From NCBI RefSeq assembly GCF_003885045.1, contig NZ_RHJS01000002.1, positions 3,402,501 through 3,466,500 of the forward strand: a DNA stretch of 64,000 bases, written 5' to 3'. Origin of the DNA: Schaedlerella arabinosiphila. GTDB taxonomy: Bacteria; Bacillota; Clostridia; Lachnospirales; Lachnospiraceae. The first letter of the stretch is position 1. Each line of letters starts with the position of its first letter. Below the pieces are notes generated by a model. The model worked only from the letters and a program-made list of their open reading frames with translations, was not told where the DNA came from and ran no database searches. Shown piece by piece: positions 18,247-25,758 of the stretch. The position numbers and the translations under genes are program-made.

Positions 18247-18522
18247 CTAATTTAATATAAAATATCTGAGTAATCCAAGTAAAAATATTACCGCTATTAC
18301 TATAAGCTCAATTATTTCTCCTAATTTTATAGTCATCCATTTGTTCTTTTTCGCAATCATTAAAAGCAGAATATTAATAATAGTTGATAAAAGAATAACA
18401 ACATAACTCCATACAACTACTTTAGGTATATTTTCTTTGATTCCGAATAAAAATATAAGTATACAACAAGCAAATGAAACAACTTTATTTAGAGTTCTGA
18501 TCATATGGATTACTGTTTTCAA
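18247..18522 (-). CDS. Small three-helix membrane protein
   Basis: 91 aa with three hydrophobic segments (~residues 10-27, 35-56 and 68-88). AT-rich, like its neighbours. The start ATG is at 18522; the upstream AAGGAGAATATGCTTGA contains a ribosome-site-like AAGGAG. Function unknown. It lies between a decayed membrane gene and the 59-aa membrane peptide on the same strand, suggesting a run of small membrane proteins. Confidence 0.55.
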   Translation of the reverse strand: MKTVIHMIRTLNKVVSFACCILIFLFGIKENIPKVVVWSYVVILLSTIINILLLMIAKKNKWMTIKLGEIIELIVIAVIFLLGLLRYFILN

Positions 18523-18606
18523 GCATATTCTCCTTAACTCGTAACATGAAACACATATATATTATCAATTATTATTGCTGCTAAATATGCTGCTTAGGTT
18601 TCATAT

Positions 18607-18786
18607 TTATATTTTCTTTTTGAAATAGTTAATTAATATAATCCATATTGGAATAGAAAAAACATATACCTTGATCAGTATATCAAGCAGTGTACTCTTC
18701 CCACAAACGCCAATTAATATGAGTAATATTATACCTATTATGATTGCAAAGCAGGTCAATGCAAAAGATATTTTATACTTTTTCAT
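18607..18786 (-). CDS. 59-aa hydrophobic peptide
   Basis: ATG at 18786 is preceded by a strong GGAGGTAATA. The product is 59 aa, starting MKKYKISFALTCFAIIIGII, with two membrane-spanning stretches and a lysine-rich end (FKKKI). Such short proteins beside bacteriocin loci can be immunity or leader-like proteins, but nothing here proves it. Confidence 0.55.
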   Translation of the reverse strand: MKKYKISFALTCFAIIIGIILLILIGVCGKSTLLDILIKVYVFSIPIWIILINYFKKKI

Positions 18787-19225
18787 TATTACCTCCTAAA
18801 TTTTTGTTATTTTAATTATGTTTGTATATGGACCATACCACTTTCTTTGCGGCCCGCAACCCCCAAATAACTTTATCTTGATTAATAAATGATGAGTTGA
18901 ATTTGTAATTTAAAACATTGGAATCCCTTCTTTCACATTTTTATTTTAAGCCTCCTTGCTTATCTATGATTGTACCAAGTCGCTAGCGCGACGGCTAGCC
19001 CCAATTACATAAAGCCGCCACATTTTCCCAAAAAAAGTAGCAGTTTCCATATTTTTGTAGTATTGTTAAGATACCCCTACCAAAACAATCGCATTATACG
19101 GGAACTGCTATGCTTAGTTTATCATGGATCTTTACTCTTAACAACTACATTTTTTGCTTTTCGCGTCCACCTCCTTTGGATGAACTGTCACTTTTTACAT
19201 TTTATCTTACAAAGGAGGTCCCATT
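18787..19225. other. Non-coding stretch including the left part of the IS91-type element
   Basis: About 440 nt without a supported gene. It holds the palindrome GCTAGCGCGACGGCTAGC (about 18983-19000), after which the sequence changes character, so the left end of the IS91-like element may lie nearby. AAAGGAGGTCCCATT (19210-19225) is the ribosome site of the recombinase gene. The exact element end cannot be fixed from one copy. Confidence 0.4.
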
Positions 19226-20107
19226 ATGGACAATTATCTGAATTCTTACCGGGAAATGATTTCCCTACGCGGCCTTACACACCACACAGTGACATCCTAC
19301 TCCACTTATATTTCTGCTTATCTGGATTATCTTTCCGTCTTCCTATGCAAAGACCCTCAAGATGTCTCCTGGCAGGAACTCCGCGATTTTATCCGCTGGC
19401 TACAGAAAGTCCGTTCCCTTTCGGACAGAACCATGAACGCTGTCATCTCACAGCTCCGTTTTTTTACCATCTATGTGCTCCACAAAACATGGGATGATTC
19501 CCAGCTTCCCAGGCGCAGGTTTGACGAATATCTTCCCTATGTCCCCTCCCAGAAAGACACCTGGACTTTTATCTCCACCATTCCCGATCTTAAGGTCAAG
19601 GCCTTTGTCACCCTTCTGTATTCGGCTGGATTACGTTCCTGCGAAGTCCGGAATTTAAAATGCCCTGATATTGAGCATTCCAACAAGCGTATCTTTATAC
19701 GGCAGGCCAAAAACCGTTCCTCCAGATATGCCATCCTTTCGGATACCGCATGGGATACCATCCTGGAATACTGGTATTCCTTCCCGGCAGGGGCTCGCCC
19801 AAGGGACTGGCTGTTCACACAGCAGCGGGATAAAACCAGGCCCCTCAACCATGAGCATATCCCACATCATATCGCTCTGCATGAAAAACGGCTGGGATGG
19901 GAACACCGGATCTCCTGCCATACCTTCCGGCACGCTTTCGGTACCCACCTCTATGAGAATGGCACGGATCTGCTTACCATCAAAGCCCTGCTTGGACATA
20001 AATCTATTACTTCTACCACGATCTACGTCCATCTGGCTTCTAATGGTACAACCTGTGCCGTAAGCCCCCTGGACAGACTGGCAGGTGAATATCGTGGCCG
20101 AGTATAA
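19226..20107 (+). CDS. Tyrosine recombinase (IS91-associated)
   Basis: A 293-aa XerC/D-like integrase. The N-terminal SAM-like core-binding domain (~1-95) is followed by the catalytic domain: Arg in SAGLRSCEVRNL, Lys in RQAKNRSSRY, H-x-x-R in HTFRHAFGTHL, and the nucleophile Tyr in LGHKSITSTTIYVHL. All catalytic residues appear intact. The ATG follows AAAGGAGGTCCCATT. The end overlaps the transposase gene by 23 nt, so the two are probably translated together. This pairing is known for some IS91-group elements, so it is better read as an element gene than as a prophage integrase. Confidence 0.88.
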   Translation: MDNYLNSYREMISLRGLTHHTVTSYSTYISAYLDYLSVFLCKDPQDVSWQELRDFIRWLQKVRSLSDRTMNAVISQLRFFTIYVLHKTWDDSQLPRRRFDEYLPYVPSQKDTWTFISTIPDLKVKAFVTLLYSAGLRSCEVRNLKCPDIEHSNKRIFIRQAKNRSSRYAILSDTAWDTILEYWYSFPAGARPRDWLFTQQRDKTRPLNHEHIPHHIALHEKRLGWEHRISCHTFRHAFGTHLYENGTDLLTIKALLGHKSITSTTIYVHLASNGTTCAVSPLDRLAGEYRGRV

Positions 20108-21248
20108 GATACAGAAGATCTTTCAGCAAAACTGGGAATCCTTTTGTGCTTCCTCGGCTCCCTTCCCTGTTCAGGAGAAGGCAGCACATGCCATCATGAA
20201 CTGCAAGACCGGCAGCCTGGGATTCTCCGTCTCCCGGTGCCAGGATTGCGGACACATAGAAATCCACAATAATTCCTGCCGGAATCGGAACTGTCCCAAC
20301 TGTCAGGCGGTACAAAACGAGATCTGGGTGGATCAGCGCCGGGAGGAGGTCATTGATTCCCCATATTTTCATGTGGTATTTACACTTCCTCATGAGTTGA
20401 ACCCCCTGCTCTACTGTAACCAGACACTTTTATACAGCCTTTTTCACAAATGCTGCTCCCAAACACTTTTAGATCTGTCACAGAATCCGAAATACCTCGG
20501 GGCAGTCCCCGGCATCATCCAGGTCCTGCATACATGGAACCAGGAGCTTTCCTACCATGTACATATGCACTGTATTGTTTCCGGCGGCGGACTCACAAAA
20601 AACCGTCAGGTCAAAACTTCAAAGGGCACATTTTTTATCCCGGTACGTGTCCTCAGAGAGAAGTTCAAAGGGAAATACCTCTCTCTTCTGGAGGAATACT
20701 ACCGCTGCGGAAAGCTTGTGTTTTCCGCTTCCTGTGAAAAGCTGCGGAATCCTTACGAATGGAAAGAATTCAAAGACCTCCTTTACGGAAAAGACTGGTG
20801 CCCTTTTATAAAAGAAACCTTTCGCGGTTTCGGCAACGCCCTTGAGTATCTTGGCCGTTACACACATAAAATCGCGATCTCAAACAGCCGGATCCTTTCT
20901 GTTACGGATTCCGAAACTACATTTTCCGCCAGGGCAAAGAACCCCGGAGGACACAGGCGGCAGATATCTCTGAAAAATGAGGAATTCATCCGGCGTTTCC
21001 TGATGCATGTGCTTCCTCATGGATTTCAAAGGATCCGATACTATGGATTTCTCAACAACCGGATGAAATCCAAAAACCTGAAACTGATCTTCAAGCTGCA
21101 AGGATATCAGAGATTTAAACGCCGGTATCAGGATCTGTCCATAGCGGAACTGCTCAAGGCAGTCTGGAATTTCGATATACGGGTCTGTCCGGAATGCGGC
21201 TGTATGAACATGAAGCACCTGGGAAGGGTTTATGCGAAACCGCGGTAA
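20085..21248 (+). CDS. IS91-family transposase
   Basis: A 387-aa HUH-type transposase. The N-terminal zinc-binding motif is CQDCGH...CRNRNCPNCQ (~residues 45-75). The HUH motif lies in YHVHMHCIVSGGG (~residue 160), and a catalytic Tyr candidate is in YLGRYTHKIAISNSRI. It ends in a CPECGCM zinc motif. Start is GTG at 20085 within the recombinase 3' end. It appears full length. Role: rolling-circle transposition. Confidence 0.88.
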   Translation: MNIVAEYKIQKIFQQNWESFCASSAPFPVQEKAAHAIMNCKTGSLGFSVSRCQDCGHIEIHNNSCRNRNCPNCQAVQNEIWVDQRREEVIDSPYFHVVFTLPHELNPLLYCNQTLLYSLFHKCCSQTLLDLSQNPKYLGAVPGIIQVLHTWNQELSYHVHMHCIVSGGGLTKNRQVKTSKGTFFIPVRVLREKFKGKYLSLLEEYYRCGKLVFSASCEKLRNPYEWKEFKDLLYGKDWCPFIKETFRGFGNALEYLGRYTHKIAISNSRILSVTDSETTFSARAKNPGGHRRQISLKNEEFIRRFLMHVLPHGFQRIRYYGFLNNRMKSKNLKLIFKLQGYQRFKRRYQDLSIAELLKAVWNFDIRVCPECGCMNMKHLGRVYAKPR

Positions 21249-21681
21249 AGTGCCTTCCCATCCATACTGTTTTTTTAAGATCTTCCAAGGGAAGGTCTGC
21301 GAAGCATGCCCAAATTTATTTTGAGCCCTCAGCATCCTGTTGGATTTCATAGGTTTTCGGATTGTTTTTTCATTTTCAGGCTCTCCGGGAGGATACAATC
21401 CCCATACCTTTTTCGGCTAAACGTCCGCGACTTGCTACAATTGCGAAGAATCAGATTCCGAGCAGTTCTGTGTTTTTCCAGAGCTGCTCTTTTAATCTGC
21501 TCTGAATCTGATACTTCACTTAATAATTATAACATATTTTTTTCACTTATGTACGTTTAAGCGCAATTGTCCGCTCCGCAGACCGCATTTATTTTTACAA
21601 ATCCAAAAACAGCGCAGTCAGGTTTGTACGAAGCGCGTACCGCATAAAGGAATGTTATGACTTTGATACGTTTTAAGGCTG
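21249..21681. other. Element right end and duplicated modules, no gene
   Basis: About 430 nt. 21249-21515 is the 3' part of the IS91-like element, ending in the two-arm inverted repeat. 21537-21600 is the first copy of a ~60-bp module (X) also found at 22249-22309 and 25701-25757. 21603-21685 is the first copy of module Y (see 22553). Confidence 0.6.
21450..21512. repeat. Two-arm inverted repeat at IS91-like right end
   Basis: ATCAGATTC (21450-21458) pairs with GAATCTGAT (21504-21512), and inside it GAGCAG (21460-21465) pairs with CTGCTC (21484-21489). It lies about 200 bp after the transposase stop. A 3' palindrome is a known feature of IS91-type termini. Confidence 0.5.
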
Positions 21682-21685
21682 TCAC
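21537..21685. repeat. Modules X1 + Y1 (deleted copy)
   Basis: 21537-21600 matches 22249-22309 (X2) and 25701-25757 (X3), all containing TCCGCAGACCGCATTTAT. 21603-21685 matches 22553-22635 over 83 nt with one difference. Compared with the copy at 22249-22635, the LanM fragment between X and Y is missing, and the join lies at the shared CCAAAA. Confidence 0.8.
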
Positions 21686-22131
21686 TTCAATATTTTGAAT
21701 TTTTTCTCTGCTTTTTCAAATAGTTTTTCAATGTCATTATGATATTTTTCTATTATTAATCTGTCTTCTGAATAATCTGTAATAGCCTCTAATTTCTCAT
21801 TTATATAAATTTCATGAGTACCTGTATCATTTTGGATTCTTACCCCATATGCAAAATCACTTTTCAATAAAGACGGCCAAATGATTAATGATAGTCCTTC
21901 TTTATCAGAAATTCCCAAATTTCCTGTAAAGCTCAAATAATCTGGCTTTTTCACATTATAAGTCACATTATCCCTTTCATCAAATTGTACATGTACCCCC
22001 ATTTCTTCAGGTACGGCCTCTAAATAATCTTTGTATTTATATTGGACACTTATAAACCAAAAAACATTATACATACAAAACAGTCCGGCAAATAAAACGA
22101 ATAATAATATAAATCTTTTCTTTTTACTCAT
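21682..22131 (-). CDS. Membrane-anchored hypothetical protein
   Basis: 149 aa: a basic start (MSKKKR), one N-terminal membrane helix (FILLFVLFAGLFCMYNVFWF), then a soluble, probably extracytoplasmic domain of ~120 residues ending in a Lys-rich helix. No known domain recognised. The ribosome site is weak (AGGATGATCGAGTT). Its 3' end touches module Y1, so the C-terminus may have been reshaped by the rearrangement. Confidence 0.55.
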   Translation of the reverse strand: MSKKKRFILLFVLFAGLFCMYNVFWFISVQYKYKDYLEAVPEEMGVHVQFDERDNVTYNVKKPDYLSFTGNLGISDKEGLSLIIWPSLLKSDFAYGVRIQNDTGTHEIYINEKLEAITDYSEDRLIIEKYHNDIEKLFEKAEKKFKILK

Positions 22132-22248
22132 AACTCGATCATCCTATCTCCTGTTTTTTTACATACTCATCATGCGTTACAGCAATAATCATTTTCCCTT
22201 TCACCAGGCTAACAGCAACTAAATATCATGCTATCTTTAGTATAGCAG

Positions 22249-22309
22249 TTTTTTTCACTTATGTATGTTTGACCGCAATTGTGCACTCCGCAGACCGCAT
22301 TTATTTTTA
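22249..22309. repeat. Module X2 (LanM downstream sequence)
   Basis: About 60 bp nearly identical to the sequence just downstream of the intact lanM stop (25701-25757), and to 21537-21600. It shows that the LanM fragment next to it was copied together with its 3' flank. Confidence 0.75.
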
Positions 22310-22526
22310 CAAATCCAAAATCTCCGGCAGTCCGTCATAAATCTCCCTCAGCAGCTCATAACCGATCCCTGCCGCCCCGTTCATAAATCCCGGCGCATGA
22401 TATTCCTGAGCAGGAAGATCTGGTTCTTCCTTCTCCAGACCCGCGATTTTCTCATAAACCGCAGCTTCCGTCCCATCCATAATACCGCGTCCTGCATATT
22501 CCCGCAGTTTTTCTAATATCCGATTA
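22307..22526 (-). pseudogene. 3' fragment of a LanM-type lanthipeptide synthetase gene
   Basis: About 220 nt closely matching 25759-25979, the last ~70 codons of the intact lanM. It includes the motif PGFMNGAAGIGYELLREI and a stop at the same place. Identity ends abruptly near 22524 (CCGAT), where the sequence joins a fragment of another gene (module Y). It is the remnant of a second LanM gene; differences at several positions suggest a diverged copy rather than a fresh duplicate. Confidence 0.85.
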
Positions 22527-22530
22527 TTCT

Positions 22531-22635
22531 ACCGCTATCAACCGACAGATTGCCAAAAACAGCGCAGTCAGGTTTGTACGAAGCGCGTACCGCATAAAGG
22601 AATGTTATGACTTTGATACGTTTTAAAGCTGTCAC
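22531..22635 (-). pseudogene. Module Y2: frameshifted 5' fragment of a membrane protein gene
   Basis: On the minus strand this encodes TALKRIKVITFLYA, then, after a 1-nt shift, TALFLAICRLIAV. This aligns with the N-terminus of the protein from 23683 (KTLKRIKIITFIYA ... TALFLAIYRLIAA). It is joined directly to the LanM 3' fragment, so a deletion fused two genes. A second copy (without flanks) is at 21603-21685. Confidence 0.7.
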
Positions 22636-22807
22636 TATTGCAGCACGCAAGAAAAAGCCTTTTAGTAAAGAGCCTCTTACACTTTACGTATCTAGAACAA
22701 CCATTGAAAAGGCAAAATCATTAGGAGGAGATTATATTGCGATTTTAGGCAATTTACTTGATCAAGCTGTCACAGAATATAAAGCCATGTAAAGATACGG
22801 CTCATAG
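22607..22807 (+). pseudogene. Chimeric copy of the antitoxin 3' end
   Basis: 171 nt (22637-22807) match 16005-16175 almost exactly, covering the C-terminal 51 residues of the CopG/BrnA-like antitoxin, its stop and 15 nt of 3' flank. The N-terminal half is gone; an ATG at 22607 inside module Y gives a 61-codon chimeric frame. The DUF1703 gene that follows the original copy is absent. Confidence 0.8.
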
Positions 22808-22817
22808 TTTCTTTTTT

Positions 22818-22843
22818 ACGGGGCCGCCGTAATGACGCCCCGT
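22818..22843. terminator. Terminator-like hairpin
   Basis: ACGGGGC (22818-22824) and GCCCCGT (22837-22843) form a GC-rich hairpin followed by TTCCTTTCTTC. It lies between the antitoxin fragment and the 3' end of the minus-strand gene at 22886. Confidence 0.5.
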
Positions 22844-22885
22844 TTCCTTTCTTCGGTGGTATCTGATTCACTCAAATAGATGCTT

Positions 22886-23132
22886 TCAATCTTTATCCCC
22901 TTTACAGTAAAGGCTTGTTTGCTTTTCGATTATATTTCTCAATTCATCAGCATAGCTATTGTCAGCAATTTCTTTATAATCCGGAAGCTCTTCATCCTCT
23001 GTTTCAGCAATGATCGAAGATTCATCTACCCATAAAGAGATCTGCGCATAGAATATGTTCGCCTGCGGATCACTGATCGCTATAACTGCATCCGCAAGCT
23101 GTTCCACAAAATATACCGCGCTTTAATTTCAT
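22886..23132 (-). pseudogene. Small acidic protein gene, frameshifted
   Basis: An ATG at 23132 overlaps the stop of the preceding gene (ATGA) and reads MKLKRGIF before going out of frame in a TTTT run. Dropping one T restores a continuous ~80-residue frame through VEQLADAVIAISDPQ to SLYCKGDKD. The open frame actually present starts only at a GTG (23107). This is a one-base homopolymer frameshift or a sequencing error. Family not recognised. Confidence 0.55.
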
Positions 23133-23683
23133 GCCCGCTTTCTACCCTCTTTCGGGACGGTATTCGAAAAACATTTATTCTCCGACTTATTTATTTTTTC
23201 TAAGAGTCTCAGCTCCTTTTCAAAATCCACATCTTTTCTATTTTTCACATAATTCATTCCCAGCCTGAGCAATACCGGAAACAAAATCAAACACGGAGTC
23301 AAATCATAAGAGAATACCTTAATAAATCTCCAGTACAGATCCATCTTCGCATACTCTGTGATTAGCTCCATGACCGATCTGAAAATCCAATAACCTATGA
23401 ACTGTGTCAGCCAGTAAATTTCATGCAGCCTTAAATACCCGGCAGCAGAGATGCGGTTTGCGATCAGCAGAATTGCGGCAATGATCATATAGCCAAATCA
23501 CAAATACACAAACCCATAAGACAGCAGTTCATTGGTCCAGCTCAGCAGCGTTTGGTTGACCGCTTTCTTCTGGTCTGCCGCTATCAGCCGATATATGGCC
23601 AAAAACAGAGCTGTCAGATGCATAAGAAGTGTAACCATTGCGTAAATGAATGTTATTATTTTGATGCGTTTTAGAGTTTTCAT
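23129..23683 (-). pseudogene. Membrane protein gene split by an in-frame TGA
   Basis: From ATG 23683 (AAGGAGG five nt upstream) the frame gives KTLKRIKIITFIYAM and runs 61 codons to a TGA at 23498-23500. It continues in the same frame through FGYMIIAAILLIANRISA to a stop at 23129, ~184 residues in all with about four membrane segments. The two halves fit one membrane protein. A paralogous 5' fragment lies at 22531-22635. Nonsense mutation is the simplest reading. Confidence 0.65.
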
Positions 23684-24119
23684 CTTGGCCTCCTTCCGAT
23701 GCTCACCGTGCCCCATATAGTATATAGGACATTTATGAACCGAGTGAAGTAAACGAATGGTTACGAATGTTCCAATGATAAAATAATCTACGCCTATTCC
23801 AAGAATAAGGAAGTTATGTTTATTTTAACATGGCTGTGTTTTTTATACAATGACAACTGAGCGTTTTCCCTTATGAAAGCCAGAATAATTGTTGCTGCAA
23901 AATATGCATCTTAGGTTTCATATTTCCTTTTAAAATTGCAGAAACTATGGCGGCCTTAATAGCACCGCCATAGTTGCCATATCCAAATATTTTGTTCATA
24001 TATACTTTATTTTTTGTAAGTCTACGCCAACTCGAGATTCCTCATTTTTAAACCCTACGCCGCCTATACTTGTGATGTCAGTTATCGTCTCCTCAAATTG
24101 ATGTTTTCATTTACCCGGG
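23684..24119. other. AT-rich intergenic region
   Basis: About 436 nt. It contains a hairpin (AACTATGGCGG 23943-23953 / CCGCCATAGTT 23965-23975) that could end the minus-strand lipoprotein transcript. A short minus-strand frame at about 23996-24103 reads EETITDITSIGGVGFKNE, with an offset ATG; it may be a decayed small gene. Nothing else is supported. Confidence 0.4.
23943..23975 (-). terminator. Hairpin downstream of lipoprotein gene
   Basis: An 11-bp perfect stem with an 11-nt loop. On the minus strand it is followed by TTCTGCAATTTTAAAAGG, a weak T-tract. It is the likely end of the transcript running through 24120-24830. Confidence 0.5.
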
Positions 24120-24830
24120 TTAGGGAACTTCAATTAAAATATCCTTGTTGTTATTAAATACTTCTAACTTTACAATTTCTGACAATCCGATTTCTTTCTC
24201 CATATGGCTCTGGGCTATATCAAATGTGACATCATTTGCTGAAATATCATTTGCAATAAATAGTTTTTGATTTAAATCTGTCAGATCCGTATCAATCCGT
24301 ATCAGCGTATCAGACGCTTTTTCTAAAAAAAATTCTTGTTGAATTGTTGCCGTCAGTTCTTCCTTCAATCGAAAATTTTTCGAAACATCTATCGTATATT
24401 CTGCCACATAAACATCAATCTTACGGTCATCAGTATCCTCTTCCCTGTCTAATACAAATTGAAGTGTTTCACCATAGCCATAAGGATATTCCCGATTCAT
24501 TTTTGTATCTACCCACTCATCGTTAGAGCTCATTTTCGCATCAACAACTTTCCCATTTCCATAGAGATACATTTCATCCCAAGCGGAGCTTTCAGATGAT
24601 TCCACTATTTTTCTGTATTCCTTATAGGGAGAACTTATGATTTTTCCCTCTGTAACTGTAGAAGAAATTTCTGTATCTCCATGAAAATATGTATCCGTTT
24701 TACGGTACTCATAGTCTCCCTCAAAAAACTCGGATACAGCATTCTCAATGCCCGCATTACGAGATGACGGATGACAGCCGACACATATCAAGGCCATAAA
24801 TACAATGGTGATAAATCTTGTTTTTTTCAT
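24120..24830 (-). CDS. Predicted lipoprotein, paralogue of the one at 10836
   Basis: 236 aa, signal peptide with lipobox LICVGC, then a soluble domain sharing many blocks with the 10836-11552 product (SEFFEGDYEYR, SPYKEYRKIVESSE, NREYPYGYGETLQFVLDREE, LTDLNQKLFIAN). The ATG at 24830 is well placed after CGGAGGAGATAGGG; the open frame to 24869 is not needed. It lies downstream of lanM and the secreted-protein gene on the same strand. A lipoprotein beside a lantibiotic locus may act in immunity (LanI-like), but no such family match is seen, and its paralogue lies far from the locus. Confidence 0.75.
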   Translation of the reverse strand: MKKTRFITIVFMALICVGCHPSSRNAGIENAVSEFFEGDYEYRKTDTYFHGDTEISSTVTEGKIISSPYKEYRKIVESSESSAWDEMYLYGNGKVVDAKMSSNDEWVDTKMNREYPYGYGETLQFVLDREEDTDDRKIDVYVAEYTIDVSKNFRLKEELTATIQQEFFLEKASDTLIRIDTDLTDLNQKLFIANDISANDVTFDIAQSHMEKEIGLSEIVKLEVFNNNKDILIEVP

Positions 24831-24911
24831 CCCTATCTCCTCCGAATACAATACTTTTTTAATCGCCATATAAATGAGAATAAAAATCAGGTTAAATGAA
24901 CCTTACATAGT

Positions 24912-25619
24912 TTAAAAGAAGAAAGCATACAAGAATGCCCATAACCACATATCTGCACCTGTCGATATTTGACTAATTCCTTTCGCTTTATCATTACCTA
25001 CAGCTACCCCAATATCATATAATACACCTGAACCATCATAATTCATCGAAACATTATTATAACCATAGTGTGCCGGTCCATTAGCATCTTCTGTCCATTT
25101 TACACTTTTATTTGTAGGATATAAATAAAAACCGGAGCCTGTAACGTTATCACAGCTATTTATTTTATCATAGCCAGATGTATTTATTGTATACGTAATC
25201 GTAAAAGTGTTGTAATGACCAAGGTCTCCTACTGTAAAGTTTCCTGTTTTTGTACTAGAAGCTCTGGTTATCGCAATATCTGATATTACTTCAGATATAT
25301 TTGTGAATATTTGGCCATTATTCATAACAATCAAATCATATGATTTATCATCTAATTCCTTGGTGCCATAGAAGAGCATTTCAATTTTGTCAATGTCCAT
25401 CTCTCGAACACCATTTTCCTGATATTCTTTGATGTAATGGTATTCATCTGGAAACAGCCGTTCATAGATTGATTCGAGATTTTCTATCTCTGAATTTGTT
25501 CTCGTTTCTTGCAATGTTATAACCGGCAAATCTTCATTCTCAGTTGCGAAAACCGAAATTGAAAATAACTGTACTACCAAAAGTATCATAACTGTCAAAC
25601 GTAATATTTTCTTTTTCAT
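24912..25619 (-). CDS. Secreted hypothetical protein
   Basis: 235 aa. A Sec signal peptide (MKKKILRLTVMILLVVQLF..., cleavage probably after SVFA) is followed by an acidic, mostly beta-rich mature domain (TGNFTVGDLGHYNTFTITYT) and a hydrophobic C-terminus (DMWLWAFLYAFFF). The start at 25619 follows AAGGAGAAAATTAGAG. It is the first gene after lanM on the same strand (140-nt gap that includes module X3). Function unknown; possible immunity or surface role by position only. Confidence 0.7.
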   Translation of the reverse strand: MKKKILRLTVMILLVVQLFSISVFATENEDLPVITLQETRTNSEIENLESIYERLFPDEYHYIKEYQENGVREMDIDKIEMLFYGTKELDDKSYDLIVMNNGQIFTNISEVISDIAITRASSTKTGNFTVGDLGHYNTFTITYTINTSGYDKINSCDNVTGSGFYLYPTNKSVKWTEDANGPAHYGYNNVSMNYDGSGVLYDIGVAVGNDKAKGISQISTGADMWLWAFLYAFFF

Positions 25620-25700
25620 CTCTAATTTTCTCCTTATCTTTATTTTTCTGCTGTCCGTTTTCGAAAACATCTTTAGCCTCTATAAAGACTATATCATATT

Positions 25701-25757
25701 ATTTTTCACTTATGTGTGTTTGACCGCAATTGTGCACTCCGCAGACCGCATTTATTT
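25701..25757. repeat. Module X3 downstream of lanM
   Basis: Copy of the ~60-bp module seen at 21537 and 22249, lying directly after the lanM stop codon. This is probably its original place, since the copy at 22249 is also next to a lanM 3' end. Confidence 0.7.
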
Positions 25758-25758
25758 T

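Larger units (their letters stand above)
18980..21515 (+). mobile_element. IS91-family-like element with tyrosine recombinase
   Basis: Two overlapping genes: a XerC/D-like tyrosine recombinase (19226-20107) and an IS91-type HUH transposase (20085-21248). They are flanked by a palindrome on the left (18983-19000) and a two-arm inverted repeat on the right (ATCAGATTC/GAATCTGAT with GAGCAG/CTGCTC, 21450-21512). IS91-type elements lack classical terminal inverted repeats and move by rolling circle. Boundaries are approximate. Confidence 0.6.

Noticed and set aside
19226..20107. Tyrosine recombinase as a prophage integrase
   Set aside because: No phage genes nearby; it overlaps an IS91-type transposase gene and fits that element.
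23498..23500. TGA in the membrane protein gene read as selenocysteine
   Set aside because: The protein has no redox motif, no SECIS-like hairpin was seen, and the neighbouring gene is also broken, so decay is simpler.
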